Origin: Cellulomonas cellasea
Lineage (GTDB): Bacteria; Actinomycetota; Actinomycetes; Actinomycetales; Cellulomonadaceae
DNA: 64,000 bases
Direction of reading: 5' to 3'
NCBI RefSeq assembly: GCF_030372105.1
Contig: NZ_JAUDBQ010000005.1
Span: forward strand, 124,001 to 188,000
This document shows positions 16,879-25,531 of the stretch, piece by piece (the stretch's first letter is position 1; the number at the start of each line of letters is the position of its first letter). The notes below the pieces were generated by a model. That model ran no database searches and was not told where the DNA came from. It saw nothing but the letters and a program-made list of their open reading frames with translations. The position numbers and the translations under genes were made by a program.

Positions 16879-17316
16879 ATGCGACAGACCCCGCTCTACT
16901 ACTACTCGAGTGCCAGCGGGCTCGTGCGCTCCTTCGCTGAGCGGCTGGAGCGGCCGGTGTTCAACCTCGCTGAGCGCGAGCACCGCCTGAGCGAGGTCGA
17001 TGGGCCCTGGGTGCTGCTCACGCCCTCCTACAAGACCGGCAACGACAGCAACGACACGATCCCGGAGGCCGTGCGGCGCTTCCTGCGCTCCGAGGTGAAC
17101 CGCCGGGGGCTCGTGGGGGTCATGGGATCGGGCAACCGGAACTTCGGGCAGCACTACCAGATGGCCGCGCGGGAGATCGCCCGACGATCCGGGCGGCCGA
17201 TGCTGTTCGAGTTCGAGCTCGCCGGCACCCCGTGGGACGTGGCCGAGGGGCGCGACATCTTGGAGCGGCTCGACGAGGCCCTCTTCACCGCGCACCAGCC
17301 CGCGCCGGGGCGGTAG
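16879..17316 (+). CDS. nrdI: NrdI-type flavodoxin (ribonucleotide reductase activator)
   Basis: A 145-residue protein with LYYYSSASGLVRSF (FMN phosphate loop), LLTPSYKTGNDSN, and GVMGSGNRNFGQHYQMAARE, the defining glycine-rich NrdI segment. NrdI supplies the oxidant for assembling the dimanganese-tyrosyl radical cofactor in class Ib ribonucleotide reductase. The usual nrdH, nrdE and nrdF are absent on both sides. ATG 16879 is chosen; a TTG at 16867 is possible because the spacing to the AAGG before the ATG is poor. It overlaps the convergent hydrolase gene by 32 bases. Confidence 0.88.
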   Translation: MRQTPLYYYSSASGLVRSFAERLERPVFNLAEREHRLSEVDGPWVLLTPSYKTGNDSNDTIPEAVRRFLRSEVNRRGLVGVMGSGNRNFGQHYQMAAREIARRSGRPMLFEFELAGTPWDVAEGRDILERLDEALFTAHQPAPGR

Positions 17317-18100
17317 CGGCGGGCGCCGCGAGCGCCACCCGCGCGAGCCACTCCTGGAGCAACGCGGCCACGAGCGCGGGTTGGTCGAGGTGCACGTTGT
17401 GGCCGGCGTCGTCCAGCAGTGCGAACGTCGACCGCGGGTAGTGGGGGAGCAGCGCCAGGGCATCGCGGTAGCCGACCACCTGGTCGTGGCGTGCGGTGAC
17501 GACGAGGGTCGGGCCCGGGTACGAGTACCCCTCGGCCTCGGGGCGCCGGGACAGCGCGTAGCGGGCGCGGAGGCGTGCCAGAGCGGCCTGGTCGGCGGCG
17601 CGGATGCCGGGCAGCGCGTGGTCGCGGAACAGCGCCCAGGCCTCGGGCGTCTGCCGCACCGCCATCTCCGCGAACTCCGCGGCGTCCGCCGGGTCCAGCT
17701 GGGCGAGCAGTGCGGGGTCCGCTTGGACGACGTGCCTCGGCGGCGCGTCAGGGGCGCCGTCGCCGTCGGTGGCGAGCGGCGCCAGCAGCGCGAGGCCCCT
17801 CACCTGGTCGGGCAGCCGGGCGGCGAGGGCCCGCGCCATGAGCCCGCCGTACGACGAGCCCACCACGGCGAAGGGCTCGCCGATCTGCGCGGCCGCGAGC
17901 TCCGTGAGCGCGTCCAGCACATCGTCCGAGCTCGACACCGGATCGGTGCTCTGGCCCATGCCGGGCAGGTCGACGTACACCCGCCGCCACGGCCCCGCGG
18001 CAGCGATCGCCCCGTCGAGGCTGGTGAGCAGCCGATGATCGACGCCGAAGCCGTGGATGAGCAGGATCGGGCGGCCCTCGCCACGCGTCACGGTGTGCAT
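17285..18100 (-). CDS. Alpha/beta hydrolase
   Basis: A 271-residue alpha/beta-hydrolase. PILLIHGFGVDHRLL carries the oxyanion-hole HG, VVGSSYGGLMARAL the nucleophile elbow (GSSYG), VTARHDQVVGYRDA the acid region and DDAGHNVHLDQP the catalytic His. The order Ser-Asp-His and the length are typical for esterases or C-C hydrolases of this fold. There is no signal peptide, so the protein is cytosolic. The substrate cannot be inferred; no operon partner is present. Confidence 0.85.
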   Translation of the reverse strand: MHTVTRGEGRPILLIHGFGVDHRLLTSLDGAIAAAGPWRRVYVDLPGMGQSTDPVSSSDDVLDALTELAAAQIGEPFAVVGSSYGGLMARALAARLPDQVRGLALLAPLATDGDGAPDAPPRHVVQADPALLAQLDPADAAEFAEMAVRQTPEAWALFRDHALPGIRAADQAALARLRARYALSRRPEAEGYSYPGPTLVVTARHDQVVGYRDALALLPHYPRSTFALLDDAGHNVHLDQPALVAALLQEWLARVALAAPAATAPARAGAR

Positions 18101-18157
18101 GTGCGCACCGTAGTGACGGGCGCCGACACGCCTGGGCGCATGACCTGCGCCGCTGGC

Positions 18158-18433
18158 TCAGGCCAGCACGACTCCGCCGTCAGCGGTGATCTCGTCGGCG
18201 TCGGCGTCGTCGAACCAGAGCCCGTTGTCGCCCAGGTACCGGAACCGCACAGTCGTCCCCACCGGGACCGTCACGGACGTGCTGGCCGTCCCGTTGGAGC
18301 GGCGGCGCAGCGGGTGGGCCCCCGGCGTCCAGTCGTTGAACGTGCCGACGACGCTCACGGGCAGCGTGGACGCCGGCAGGGCGAAGGTGAGCGTGCAGGT
18401 GGCGGACGCGGCGGAACGGGACTTCTTGAGCAC
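18158..18433 (-). CDS. Isoamylase-early-set (CBM48-like) domain protein
   Basis: A 91-residue single-domain protein from GTG 18433. TCTLTFALPAS, VSVVGTFNDWTPGAHPLRR and VRFRYLGDNGLWFDDADADE reproduce the glycogen-binding early-set beta-sandwich seen in branching enzymes and AMP-kinase beta subunits. Such stand-alone domains occur in many actinobacteria and probably bind alpha-glucan. The GTG start is inferred from where homology-like sequence begins; a purine-rich site lies somewhat far upstream. Confidence 0.75.
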   Translation of the reverse strand: MLKKSRSAASATCTLTFALPASTLPVSVVGTFNDWTPGAHPLRRRSNGTASTSVTVPVGTTVRFRYLGDNGLWFDDADADEITADGGVVLA

Positions 18434-18587
18434 GGGCGGACCACACTTTCCCTCGGACGAGCGAAGCGGACAAATGCATCGTGGCGTGCCGATGTTTCCG
18501 GGGCCACTCGGGCAGGTGAGCGCCATGTGACGGGACGGGGTCGACGCCGCGCCCGTCGCGGGCCCGCGCGTGATCCGGAGACGACGA

Positions 18588-18616
18588 AGCCCCGCGCCGG
18601 GACTCCGGGCGGGGCT
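18588..18616 (-). terminator. Hairpin downstream of the tRNA cluster
   Basis: AGCCCCGC at 18588-18595 pairs with GCGGGGCT at 18609-18616. On the minus strand it lies 21 bases past tRNA-Phe and is followed by TCGTCGT, which suits the end of the tRNA transcript. Confidence 0.55.
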
Positions 18617-18636
18617 CGTTCTGTGGTTCTGCTCTG

Positions 18637-18709
18637 TGGCCACTGGCAGGGTCGAACTGCCGACCTTTCGATTTTCAGTCGAACGCTCTACCAACTGAGC
18701 TAAGTGGCC
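18637..18709 (-). tRNA. tRNA-Phe (GAA)
   Basis: On the minus strand GGCCACT pairs with AGTGGCC as the acceptor stem. The D-arm (GCTCAGTTGGTAGAGC), an anticodon loop with GAA in CTGAAAA, and the T-loop TTCGACC are all present. CCA is not encoded. Confidence 0.95.
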
Positions 18710-18750
18710 GAACCGACAACGCCCGGCCAAATGACCGGGCGTATATCGAG

Positions 18751-18824
18751 CGACCCCGACGGGACTTGAACCCGCGACCTCCGCCGTGACAGGGCGGCGC
18801 GCTAACCAACTGCGCTACGGGGCC
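18751..18824 (-). tRNA. tRNA-Asp (GTC)
   Basis: The minus strand shows acceptor GGCCCCG with CGGGGTC, a D-arm with GTTGGTTAGCGC, anticodon loop CTGTCAC (GTC) and T-loop TTCAAGT. The discriminator is G, as expected for tRNA-Asp. It is 41 bases upstream of tRNA-Phe in the transcript. Confidence 0.95.
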
Positions 18825-18858
18825 TTGTGGTGAGACAAGGTTCCTGCAGTACTGCTCG

Positions 18859-18931
18859 TACCCCCAACGGGATTCGAACCCGTGCTACCGCCGTGAAAGG
18901 GCGGGGTCCTAGGCCGCTAGACGATGGGGGC
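18859..18931 (-). tRNA. tRNA-Glu (TTC)
   Basis: The minus strand shows acceptor GCCCCCA with TGGGGGT, D-arm GTCTAGCGGCCTAGGAC, anticodon loop CTTTCAC (TTC) and T-loop TTCGAAT. It is the first of three co-oriented tRNAs. Confidence 0.95.
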
Positions 18932-19080
18932 GGGACTGCCCCTGACGTCGAGGCGTCTTCTGACCGGTGATAACCATAAGGTGTGGGAGCCAGGAACACC
19001 AAAACCGCAGGTCAGAAGGGGTGTGACCCCCTGTCGCGCAGTGGTTCCGGGGCCCGGTGCGGCGCGGCAGGATGGTCGTC

Positions 19081-19434
19081 ATGGTGGAGATGTCACGCGA
19101 GGACTTCGAGGTGGCCGTCGGCGATGCGCTCGACCTGATCCCCCCGGAGCTGGCCGCGCAGATCGACAACGTGGTGGTGCTGGTCGAGGACGACCCGCCC
19201 GAGGGTGAGCCCGACCTGCTCGGAGTCTACGACGGGACGCCGCTGACCGAACGTGGGGAGTGGTGGGCGATGGGGTCCCTGCCGGACCGCATCACGATCT
19301 TCCGCAACCCGACCCTGGCGATCTGTGAGGACCGCGATGAGGTGGTCGAGGAGGTCGCGGTGACTGTGGTGCACGAGATCGCCCACCACTTCGGCATCGA
19401 CGACGCGCGCTTGCACGAGCTCGGCTGGGACTGA
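19081..19434 (+). CDS. Zincin-like metallopeptidase family protein
   Basis: A 117-residue protein from ATG 19081, chosen because AGGA lies 8 bases upstream (other in-frame starts at 19057 and 19072). SREDFEVAVGDALDLIPPEL, NVVVLVEDDPP and TVVHEIAHHFGIDDARLHEL, with an HExxH zinc motif and a following Asp in place of a third ligand, identify the small actinobacterial Zincin_1 family. The protein is cytosolic; substrates are unknown. Confidence 0.86.
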   Translation: MVEMSREDFEVAVGDALDLIPPELAAQIDNVVVLVEDDPPEGEPDLLGVYDGTPLTERGEWWAMGSLPDRITIFRNPTLAICEDRDEVVEEVAVTVVHEIAHHFGIDDARLHELGWD

Positions 19435-19479
19435 GCGGCTGAGGCCGAGGGCGGTGACGTCCACGGATAGCGTGAGCCC

Positions 19480-20421
19480 ATGAGCGAACCGTTGCGCCTG
19501 GGCGTGGTGCTGCTGCCGCAGGATCGTTGGAGCAAGGCCCGCGAGCGCTGGCAGCGGGCCGAGGAGTACGGCTTCGACCACGCCTGGACCTACGACCACC
19601 TGGCGTGGCGGTCGCTGGCCGACGAGCCGTGGTTCGCGACGGTCCCGTTGCTGGCGGCGGCTGCCGCGGTGACCGAGCGGATCGGGCTGGGCACCTGGGT
19701 GGCGTCGCCGAACTTCCGGCACCCCGTGCCGTTCGCCAAGGACGTGATGGGCCTCGACGACATCAGCGGCGGGCGGTTCCTGCTCGGCGTCGGGGCGGGC
19801 GGGGAGGGGTTCGACGCGTCGGTGCTGGGGCCGCCGCCGACGCGGGGCGTCCGCACCCGGCGGTTCGAGGAGTTCGTGAGCCTGCTCGACCAACTGCTCA
19901 CGCACCCGGTCACCGAGCACGTCGGCGAGTTCTACGAGGCGCATGACGCCCGCATGTTGCCGGGCGCCCTGGCCCGGCCCCGGCCGCCGTTCGTCGTGGC
20001 GGCCAACGGGCCGAGGGCGATGCGGGTGGCCGCGCGGCACGGGCAGGGGTGGGCGACGTACGGCCCGACGTTCGGGCCGGAGGACGAGGGCCTGCCGCCC
20101 GAGCAGGCGCAGGAGCGCTGGTGGGCCGGGCTGGCGACCATGGCCTCCGACTTCGACGACGTGCTGGCCGCGGAACGCGCGTCGGCGGGGCCGGACGCGG
20201 GCCCGCTGCGGCGCTACCTGAACCTCGACGGCGCGCCGATGTACTCGCTGGACTCCGTGGACCTGCTGATGGAGGGGGTGGAGCGGGCGACGGCGCTGGG
20301 CTTCACCGACGTCGTCGTGCACTGGCCGCGCGACAGCGGCGTCTACGCCGGCTCGGAGAAGGTGCTGGAGCGGGTGGCGGCCAGGCTCGACGACCTGCGC
20401 GGGGACGATCTGCGCGGGTAG
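19480..20421 (+). CDS. LLM-class flavin-dependent oxidoreductase
   Basis: A 313-residue luciferase-like monooxygenase fold. LGVVLLPQDRWSKARERWQR, YGFDHAWTYDHLAW, GTWVASPNFRHPVPFAKDVM, SGGRFLLGVGAGGEGFD and PPFVVAANGPRAMRVAARHG are the (beta/alpha)8 landmarks of this family. In actinobacteria such enzymes use FMN or coenzyme F420; which one is used here is not evident. It is followed by the convergent galE gene. Confidence 0.87.
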   Translation: MSEPLRLGVVLLPQDRWSKARERWQRAEEYGFDHAWTYDHLAWRSLADEPWFATVPLLAAAAAVTERIGLGTWVASPNFRHPVPFAKDVMGLDDISGGRFLLGVGAGGEGFDASVLGPPPTRGVRTRRFEEFVSLLDQLLTHPVTEHVGEFYEAHDARMLPGALARPRPPFVVAANGPRAMRVAARHGQGWATYGPTFGPEDEGLPPEQAQERWWAGLATMASDFDDVLAAERASAGPDAGPLRRYLNLDGAPMYSLDSVDLLMEGVERATALGFTDVVVHWPRDSGVYAGSEKVLERVAARLDDLRGDDLRG

Positions 20422-20448
20422 GCGCGCCGCGGGCAGGGGCGCCGCGGG

Positions 20449-21405
20449 TCAGCGCGCGTGGGCCTGCCAGGCGGAGGCGACCATGTCGGCGAGGGTGTGG
20501 CGCATCTTCCAGTCGAGGTCCCGAGCGGCCAGGGCGCCGGACGCGACGATGCGCGCCGGGTCGCCGGGCCGGCGGGGGGCCACCTCGGGGGTGAACTCGA
20601 TGCCGGTGGCGTCGGCCATCGCCGTCATGATCTGCCGCACCGAGACGCCGTCGCCGCTGCCCAGGTTGTAGACGGGCTCGAGCGCGCGACCCTCGGCCAG
20701 CGCCTGGGCGGCGGCGACATGCGAGACGGCCAGGTCGGCGACGTGCACGTAGTCGCGCACGCAGGTGCCGTCGGGGGTGGGGTAGTCGTCGCCGTTGATG
20801 CGGGGCGTGCGGCCTGCGGCGAGCGCGTCGAGCACCAGCGGGAACAGGTTGTGCGGGCTGGAGTCGTACAGCGTGGGGGAGCCGGAGCCGACCACGTTGA
20901 AGTACCGCAGTGACGTGTGGCGCAGTCCGGTGGCGCGGCCCTGGTCCCGCAGCAGCCACTCGCCGATGAGCTTGGACTCGCCGTAGGGCGACTCGGGCGC
21001 GGTGGCGGTCTGCTCGGTCACCAGGTCGGTGTCGGGGGTGCCGTAGACGGCCGCGCTGGACGAGAAGACGATCGCGTCGACGCCGGCGGTGGCCATCGCG
21101 GCGAGCAGGTGGCTGGTGCCGGTGACGTTCTGCTCGTAGGTGTGCAGCGGCCGGTCGACGGAGACTCCGGCGTACTTGAACCCCGCGAGGTGCACCACGC
21201 CGGTGACGTGGTGCTCGGCGAGGGCGCCCGCGACGAGGTCGGTGTCGAGGATGGAGCCGCGGATCAGGGGCACGTCGTCGGGCACGAACTCGGCGTGCCC
21301 GCTCGAGAGGTCGTCGAGGACGACCACGCCGAGGCCAACGTCCCGGAACGCCTGGACGACATGCGATCCGATGTACCCGGCGCCGCCGGTGACCAGCCAG
21401 TTCAT
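20449..21405 (-). CDS. galE: UDP-glucose 4-epimerase
   Basis: A 318-residue extended SDR. MNWLVTGGAGYIGSHVVQAF binds NAD, VVHLAGFKYAGVSVDRPLHT, IVFSSSAAVYGTP and SPYGESKLIGE (catalytic Tyr and Lys) are GalE hallmarks, and PTPDGTCVRDYVHVADLA is the C-terminal sugar-nucleotide region. It interconverts UDP-glucose and UDP-galactose in the cytosol. Its product is the substrate of the UDP-galactopyranose mutase encoded 19 kb downstream. Confidence 0.93.
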   Translation of the reverse strand: MNWLVTGGAGYIGSHVVQAFRDVGLGVVVLDDLSSGHAEFVPDDVPLIRGSILDTDLVAGALAEHHVTGVVHLAGFKYAGVSVDRPLHTYEQNVTGTSHLLAAMATAGVDAIVFSSSAAVYGTPDTDLVTEQTATAPESPYGESKLIGEWLLRDQGRATGLRHTSLRYFNVVGSGSPTLYDSSPHNLFPLVLDALAAGRTPRINGDDYPTPDGTCVRDYVHVADLAVSHVAAAQALAEGRALEPVYNLGSGDGVSVRQIMTAMADATGIEFTPEVAPRRPGDPARIVASGALAARDLDWKMRHTLADMVASAWQAHAR

Positions 21406-21488
21406 GCGCCCACCCTACCGCCGGACATTTCGGGCCTGCCGAGGATCGCCGCAGGTGGGAGCCTGGAGCACGGGTTAGCGATCTAGGC

Positions 21489-21510
21489 GATCCTCAGTAT
21501 GCTGAGCATC
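21489..21510. promoter_or_regulatory. Inverted repeat upstream of the carotenoid operon
   Basis: CTCAG at 21493-21497 and CTGAG at 21502-21506 are separated by TATG, with GAT/ATC outer arms. It ends about 20 bases before the crtE start and overlaps a possible -10 element, so it is positioned like an operator. Carotenoid operons of relatives are MarR-regulated, but no regulator gene is linked here. Confidence 0.35.
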
Positions 21511-21529
21511 CCGATGTGAGGAGGGGGCC

Positions 21530-22618
21530 GTGAACGAACAGGTCAGCACCGCCGAGTCCCGCACCTCTGCCCGGGAGGTCGACGCTGGCATGGCCGCGAC
21601 CACCGCAGTGCTCGACCGGTACCTCGCGGGCCGCCGGGACCGCGCCGCGCACGTCGCCCAGCCCTACGCGCAGCTCTGGGCGGACGTCTCCGACCAGGTG
21701 GGCGGCAAGCTCATGCGCCCCCGGCTCACCCTCACGGCGTACCTCGGCCTCGGCGGCACGGACCTCGACGCCGTCGCGCCCGTCGCCGCCGCGCAGGAGC
21801 TCGTGCACACCGCGATGCTCACCCACGACGACCTCCTCGACCATGACGAGGTGCGCCGGGGCCGGCCCAACATCGCCGGCGCCCACCGCGCCCGGCTCGC
21901 GGCGGCCGGCGTGGTCGGACCCGTGGCCGACGACCAGGTGCTGGCCGCCGGGCTGCTCGGCGGGGACTTGGCCCTGGTGTCCGCGTTCGACCTCGTCGCA
22001 CAGGCCCCCGTCGACCCCGCGCTGCGGGTGGCAGTCGTCGCGCTCATGGCCCGCACCCTCGGCGCCACCGTGGCAGGCGAGCTGTTGGACGTCGGCGCGG
22101 AGCTGCGCGACCCCTCCGACGTCGACCCGCTGCGGATCGCCGAGCTGAAGACCTCTGCATACTCGTTCACGGCGCCCCTCGTCGCCGGCGCGCTGCTCGC
22201 CCGGGCTCCAGCCGAGACGCATAGCCGGCTCGAACGGTTCGGCGACGCGCTGGGAGTGGCGTTCCAACTCGTCGACGACGACCTCGGCGTGTTCGGCGAC
22301 CCGGCGCGCACCGGCAAGTCAGCGCTCTCCGACCTGCGCGAGGGCAAACGCACCGAGCTGCTGCGCCTGACATACCTGCTCGCCGACGACGACGGGCGCG
22401 CGCTGCTGGACCGACGCGTGGGCGACCCCGGGCTGGATGAGGACGGCGCCGCCCAGGTCCGCGCCCTGATGACCGTGTGCGGAGCGCGGGACCGGGCGCT
22501 CGCGCTGGCCGGGGGAGCGGCGCGTGCCGCCCGGGAGTGCGCGGAGCAGACCCTGCCCGACCCCCTCGCGGGAAGCCTCGTCGCGCTGGTCGACGAGTTG
22601 GACGGGCGGGGAAGCTGA
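21530..22618 (+). CDS. crtE: Geranylgeranyl diphosphate synthase
   Basis: A 362-residue trans-prenyltransferase with a GAGGAGGGGG ribosome-binding region before GTG 21530. First Asp-rich motif THDDLLDHDEVRRGRP, second QLVDDDLGVFGDPARTGKS, and KLMRPRLTLTAY at the substrate pocket. It builds C20 (possibly longer) prenyl diphosphate, the precursor for phytoene and also the pool for CrtEb-type elongation. Its stop codon overlaps the crtB start (TGATG), making it the first gene of a six-gene operon. Confidence 0.92.
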   Translation: MNEQVSTAESRTSAREVDAGMAATTAVLDRYLAGRRDRAAHVAQPYAQLWADVSDQVGGKLMRPRLTLTAYLGLGGTDLDAVAPVAAAQELVHTAMLTHDDLLDHDEVRRGRPNIAGAHRARLAAAGVVGPVADDQVLAAGLLGGDLALVSAFDLVAQAPVDPALRVAVVALMARTLGATVAGELLDVGAELRDPSDVDPLRIAELKTSAYSFTAPLVAGALLARAPAETHSRLERFGDALGVAFQLVDDDLGVFGDPARTGKSALSDLREGKRTELLRLTYLLADDDGRALLDRRVGDPGLDEDGAAQVRALMTVCGARDRALALAGGAARAARECAEQTLPDPLAGSLVALVDELDGRGS

Positions 22619-23511
22619 TGCGCGGCACGGCAGTCGACCTCTACGACCGGACCGCGGCACGAGCCAGCCGCGTGGTGCTCGCCGGGTACTCGACGTCCTT
22701 CGGGATGGGCGCCCGGCTGCTCGGGCGGCAGGCCCGCCATGACATCGAGGCCGTCTACGCGCTGGTGCGGATCGCCGACGAGGTGGTCGACACCCATCGC
22801 GGCGCGGACGCCGGGCCGCTGCTGGACGAGCTCGAGGCGCAGACCGCCCGCGCCCTCGAGTCGGGCTACTCCACGAACCTCGTGGTGCACGCCTTCGCCG
22901 CCACGGCCGCGCGCACCGGCATCGGGCATGCCGAGCTCGACCCGTTCTTCGCGTCCATGCGCGCCGACCTGACGGTGCGGGTGCACGACCAGGAGAGCTA
23001 CGCGCGGTACGTGTACGGGTCCGCGGAGGTGGTCGGGCTCATGTGCCTGGCGGTGTTCCTCAACGCCGATCGGCCCCCGGGCGAGCCTGTGCGGCGGCCC
23101 GACGCGGCGCTCTCGGCGGGCGCCCGGGCCCTGGGCGCCGCGTTCCAGAAGATCAACTTCCTGCGCGACCTGGGCGCGGACTCCGGGGAGCTCGGCCGCT
23201 GCTACTTCCCGGGGGTGCGGCCGGGGGCCCTGCGCCAGGAGGATCTCGACCAGATCCTCGAGGAGATCGGGCAGGACGTGCGGGTGGCCAGGGCCGCCCT
23301 GCCCGGGCTGCCGCACCGCGCGCGGATGGCCGTCGCCGCGACCCTCGGGCTCTACGAGGCGCTCCTGACCCGGCTGGCGGCCACCCCACCGGACGAGCTG
23401 CTGGAGCGCAGGCTGCGGCTGGGGGGACCGCGCAAGGTGGCGGTGGTGGTGCGGGCAGTGGCCGGCCAGGCGGGCGGCAAGCCGCCGCAGGGGATGAGGG
23501 TGGGCGCATGA
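22618..23511 (+). CDS. crtB: Phytoene synthase
   Basis: A 297-residue squalene/phytoene synthase family protein. YSTSFGMGARLLGRQARHDI, YALVRIADEVVDTHRG (first Asp motif), YVYGSAEVVGLM, and FQKINFLRDLGADSGELGRCYFP (second Asp motif) are diagnostic. It joins two GGPP molecules to 15-cis-phytoene. ATG 22618 is the first base after the crtE frame, and its end overlaps crtI by 4 bases. Confidence 0.93.
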   Translation: MRGTAVDLYDRTAARASRVVLAGYSTSFGMGARLLGRQARHDIEAVYALVRIADEVVDTHRGADAGPLLDELEAQTARALESGYSTNLVVHAFAATAARTGIGHAELDPFFASMRADLTVRVHDQESYARYVYGSAEVVGLMCLAVFLNADRPPGEPVRRPDAALSAGARALGAAFQKINFLRDLGADSGELGRCYFPGVRPGALRQEDLDQILEEIGQDVRVARAALPGLPHRARMAVAATLGLYEALLTRLAATPPDELLERRLRLGGPRKVAVVVRAVAGQAGGKPPQGMRVGA

Positions 23512-25169
23512 GGCGGGTCGTGGTCGTCGGCGGCGGCATCGGAGGGCTCGCGACGGCGGCGCTGTTGGCGCGCGGCGGCGCGGACGTCACGCTGCTGGAG
23601 CGGCACGCGCAGGTCGGCGGCAGGGTGGGCTCCGCGTCCTTCGACGGGTTCCGCTTCGACACCGGGCCGTCCTGGTACTTCATGCCGGAGGTCGTCGAGC
23701 ACCTGTTCGCGCTGCTCGGCGAGCGCGTCGAGGACCACCTGGACTTGGTGCGACTCGACCCGGCCTACCGGGTGTTCCCGGAGCCCGCGGGCCCCGGTCC
23801 CGCCGCGATACTGGAGGTCGCAGCCGACGCCGAGCTGAACTGGAAGGCCTTCGACGCGCTCGAGCCCGGCGCCGGCGAGGCGATGCGCGCCTACGCCGCC
23901 GAGTCCAGCGAGGCGTACCGGATCGCGCTGGACCACTTCCTCTACACGACGTTCCAGCGGCCTGACCGAGCGCTGTCCGCCGAGGTGCTGCGTCGGGCGG
24001 GGACCCTCGCGGGGCTGCTCACCCGGCCCCTCGCTGACAAGGTGGCCGACGTCGTCGAGCACCCGGTGCTGCGCCAGGTGCTCGGATACCACGCGGTCTT
24101 CCTGGGCTCGTCGCCCTACCGGGTGCCCGCCCTGTACTCGCTGATGAGCCACCTCGACCTGGTGGACGGCGTGCGCTACCCGCGCGGGGGGATGTACACG
24201 CTGATCGAGGCGCTGCAGCGCATTGCCCGCGACCAGGGCGTGCGCATCCGCACCGGCGCCGATGTCGCGTCCATCGAGGTGGAGCCCGCCACGCGCAGCC
24301 TGCGGCATCCTCGGCGCACCGGCGTCGCATGCGGTGTGCGCCTCGCGTCCGGCGAGCTGGTCGAGGCCGACTTCGTGGTGTCCGGGGCCGACCGGCACCA
24401 CACCGAGACCGCGCTGCTGGGCGCCCGCCACCGCTCCCTGCCCGAGCCGTGGTGGCGCGACCGCGGGCCGGGGATCTCGTCGATGCTGGTCATGGCGGGC
24501 GTGCGGGGCGAGCTGCCCGAGCTGGCGCACCACTCGCTGTTCTTCACGCGCGACTGGACCGGGAACTTCGACGACATCCTGGGCCGGCGCAAGGGCGCGG
24601 ACCCCTCGACGCTGCGCGTGCCGCAAGTCGCCTCCGCGTACGTGTCGCGGACCACCGCCACCGACCCCAGCGCCGCGCCGCCCGGCCACGAGAACCTGTT
24701 CCTGCTGGTCCCGTTCCCGGCCGACCCCACGCTGGGCGCCGACGCGGACTCCCGCGCGCGGCTCGAGGCGCACGCCGACAGGTTCCTCGACCAGGTGGGC
24801 GCATGGGCGGGCATCGACGACCTGCGCGGACGTGTCGTCACCCGGCGGGTGGTGGGGCCCGCGGACTTCGCACGGGACTTCTCCGCATGGCGGGGCACGG
24901 CCCTCGGCATGGAGCACACGCTGCGGCAGAGCGCGATGTTCCGACCCGGCGACGCGTCGCCGCGCGTCCCCAACCTGCTGCACGTCGGGGCTGGCACGAT
25001 TCCCGGGGTGGGACTGCCGATGTGCCTGATCAGCGCCGAGCTCGTGGCCAAGCGCCTGCTCGGCGAGACGTCGCCGCGCCCGCTTCCGGCGCCCCTGCGC
25101 CGCGGGTTCCTGGACGCCGCGCTGCCCCGCGGCCTGTGGTCCCAAGCCGCCACCGGCAGGCGCCCGTGA
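23508..25169 (+). CDS. crtI: Phytoene desaturase
   Basis: A 553-residue FAD-dependent oxidoreductase converting phytoene to lycopene at the membrane. The N-terminal VVVGGGIGGLATAALLARGG binds FAD, followed by VGGRVGSASFDGFRFDTGPS. The C-terminal NLLHVGAGTIPGVGLPMCLI is the CrtI signature. The ATG lies in the crtB stop and the last codon overlaps the next gene by 4 bases. Confidence 0.94.
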   Translation: MRRVVVVGGGIGGLATAALLARGGADVTLLERHAQVGGRVGSASFDGFRFDTGPSWYFMPEVVEHLFALLGERVEDHLDLVRLDPAYRVFPEPAGPGPAAILEVAADAELNWKAFDALEPGAGEAMRAYAAESSEAYRIALDHFLYTTFQRPDRALSAEVLRRAGTLAGLLTRPLADKVADVVEHPVLRQVLGYHAVFLGSSPYRVPALYSLMSHLDLVDGVRYPRGGMYTLIEALQRIARDQGVRIRTGADVASIEVEPATRSLRHPRRTGVACGVRLASGELVEADFVVSGADRHHTETALLGARHRSLPEPWWRDRGPGISSMLVMAGVRGELPELAHHSLFFTRDWTGNFDDILGRRKGADPSTLRVPQVASAYVSRTTATDPSAAPPGHENLFLLVPFPADPTLGADADSRARLEAHADRFLDQVGAWAGIDDLRGRVVTRRVVGPADFARDFSAWRGTALGMEHTLRQSAMFRPGDASPRVPNLLHVGAGTIPGVGLPMCLISAELVAKRLLGETSPRPLPAPLRRGFLDAALPRGLWSQAATGRRP

Positions 25170-25531
25170 TAGGCCTCTCCTACCTCGGCGCCCTGCTGGT
25201 CTCCCTGGGCGGGCTCGCGCTGCTGGACCGCGCCCACCGGCTCGCGTTCTGGTCCGACTGGCGGCGGTCCGCCCTGTGCGTGGGCATAGGCGTCGTGGGA
25301 TTCCTGGCGTGGGACGGCGCGGGGCTGCTGCTCGGCATCTTCGCGCGCGGCGACAGCCCGCATATGACGGGCCTGCTGCTGGCGCCCGAGCTGCCAGTGG
25401 AGGAGGCGTTCTTCCTCGCGCTGCTCTGCTACCTGGCGCTGCTCGCATGGCGCTGGTTCGACAGGTCCGCCGCCGGGCGGGAGCACGGCCAGAGGGCCGA
25501 GCCCAGCGAGACGGCGGAGCGCGACCGATGA
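25166..25531 (+). CDS. crtYe: Lycopene cyclase subunit (CrtYe/CrtYc type)
   Basis: A 121-residue protein of the heterodimeric actinobacterial lycopene-cyclase family. Three membrane helices are visible; APELPVEEAFFLALLCY contains the PxEE motif required in this family. The charged C-terminal tail ends AERDR. Both ends overlap neighbours by 4 bases. It acts with the next gene product to cyclise the ends of the elongated C50 lycopene derivative. Whether it makes epsilon or gamma rings cannot be told from sequence. Confidence 0.88.
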   Translation: MIGLSYLGALLVSLGGLALLDRAHRLAFWSDWRRSALCVGIGVVGFLAWDGAGLLLGIFARGDSPHMTGLLLAPELPVEEAFFLALLCYLALLAWRWFDRSAAGREHGQRAEPSETAERDR

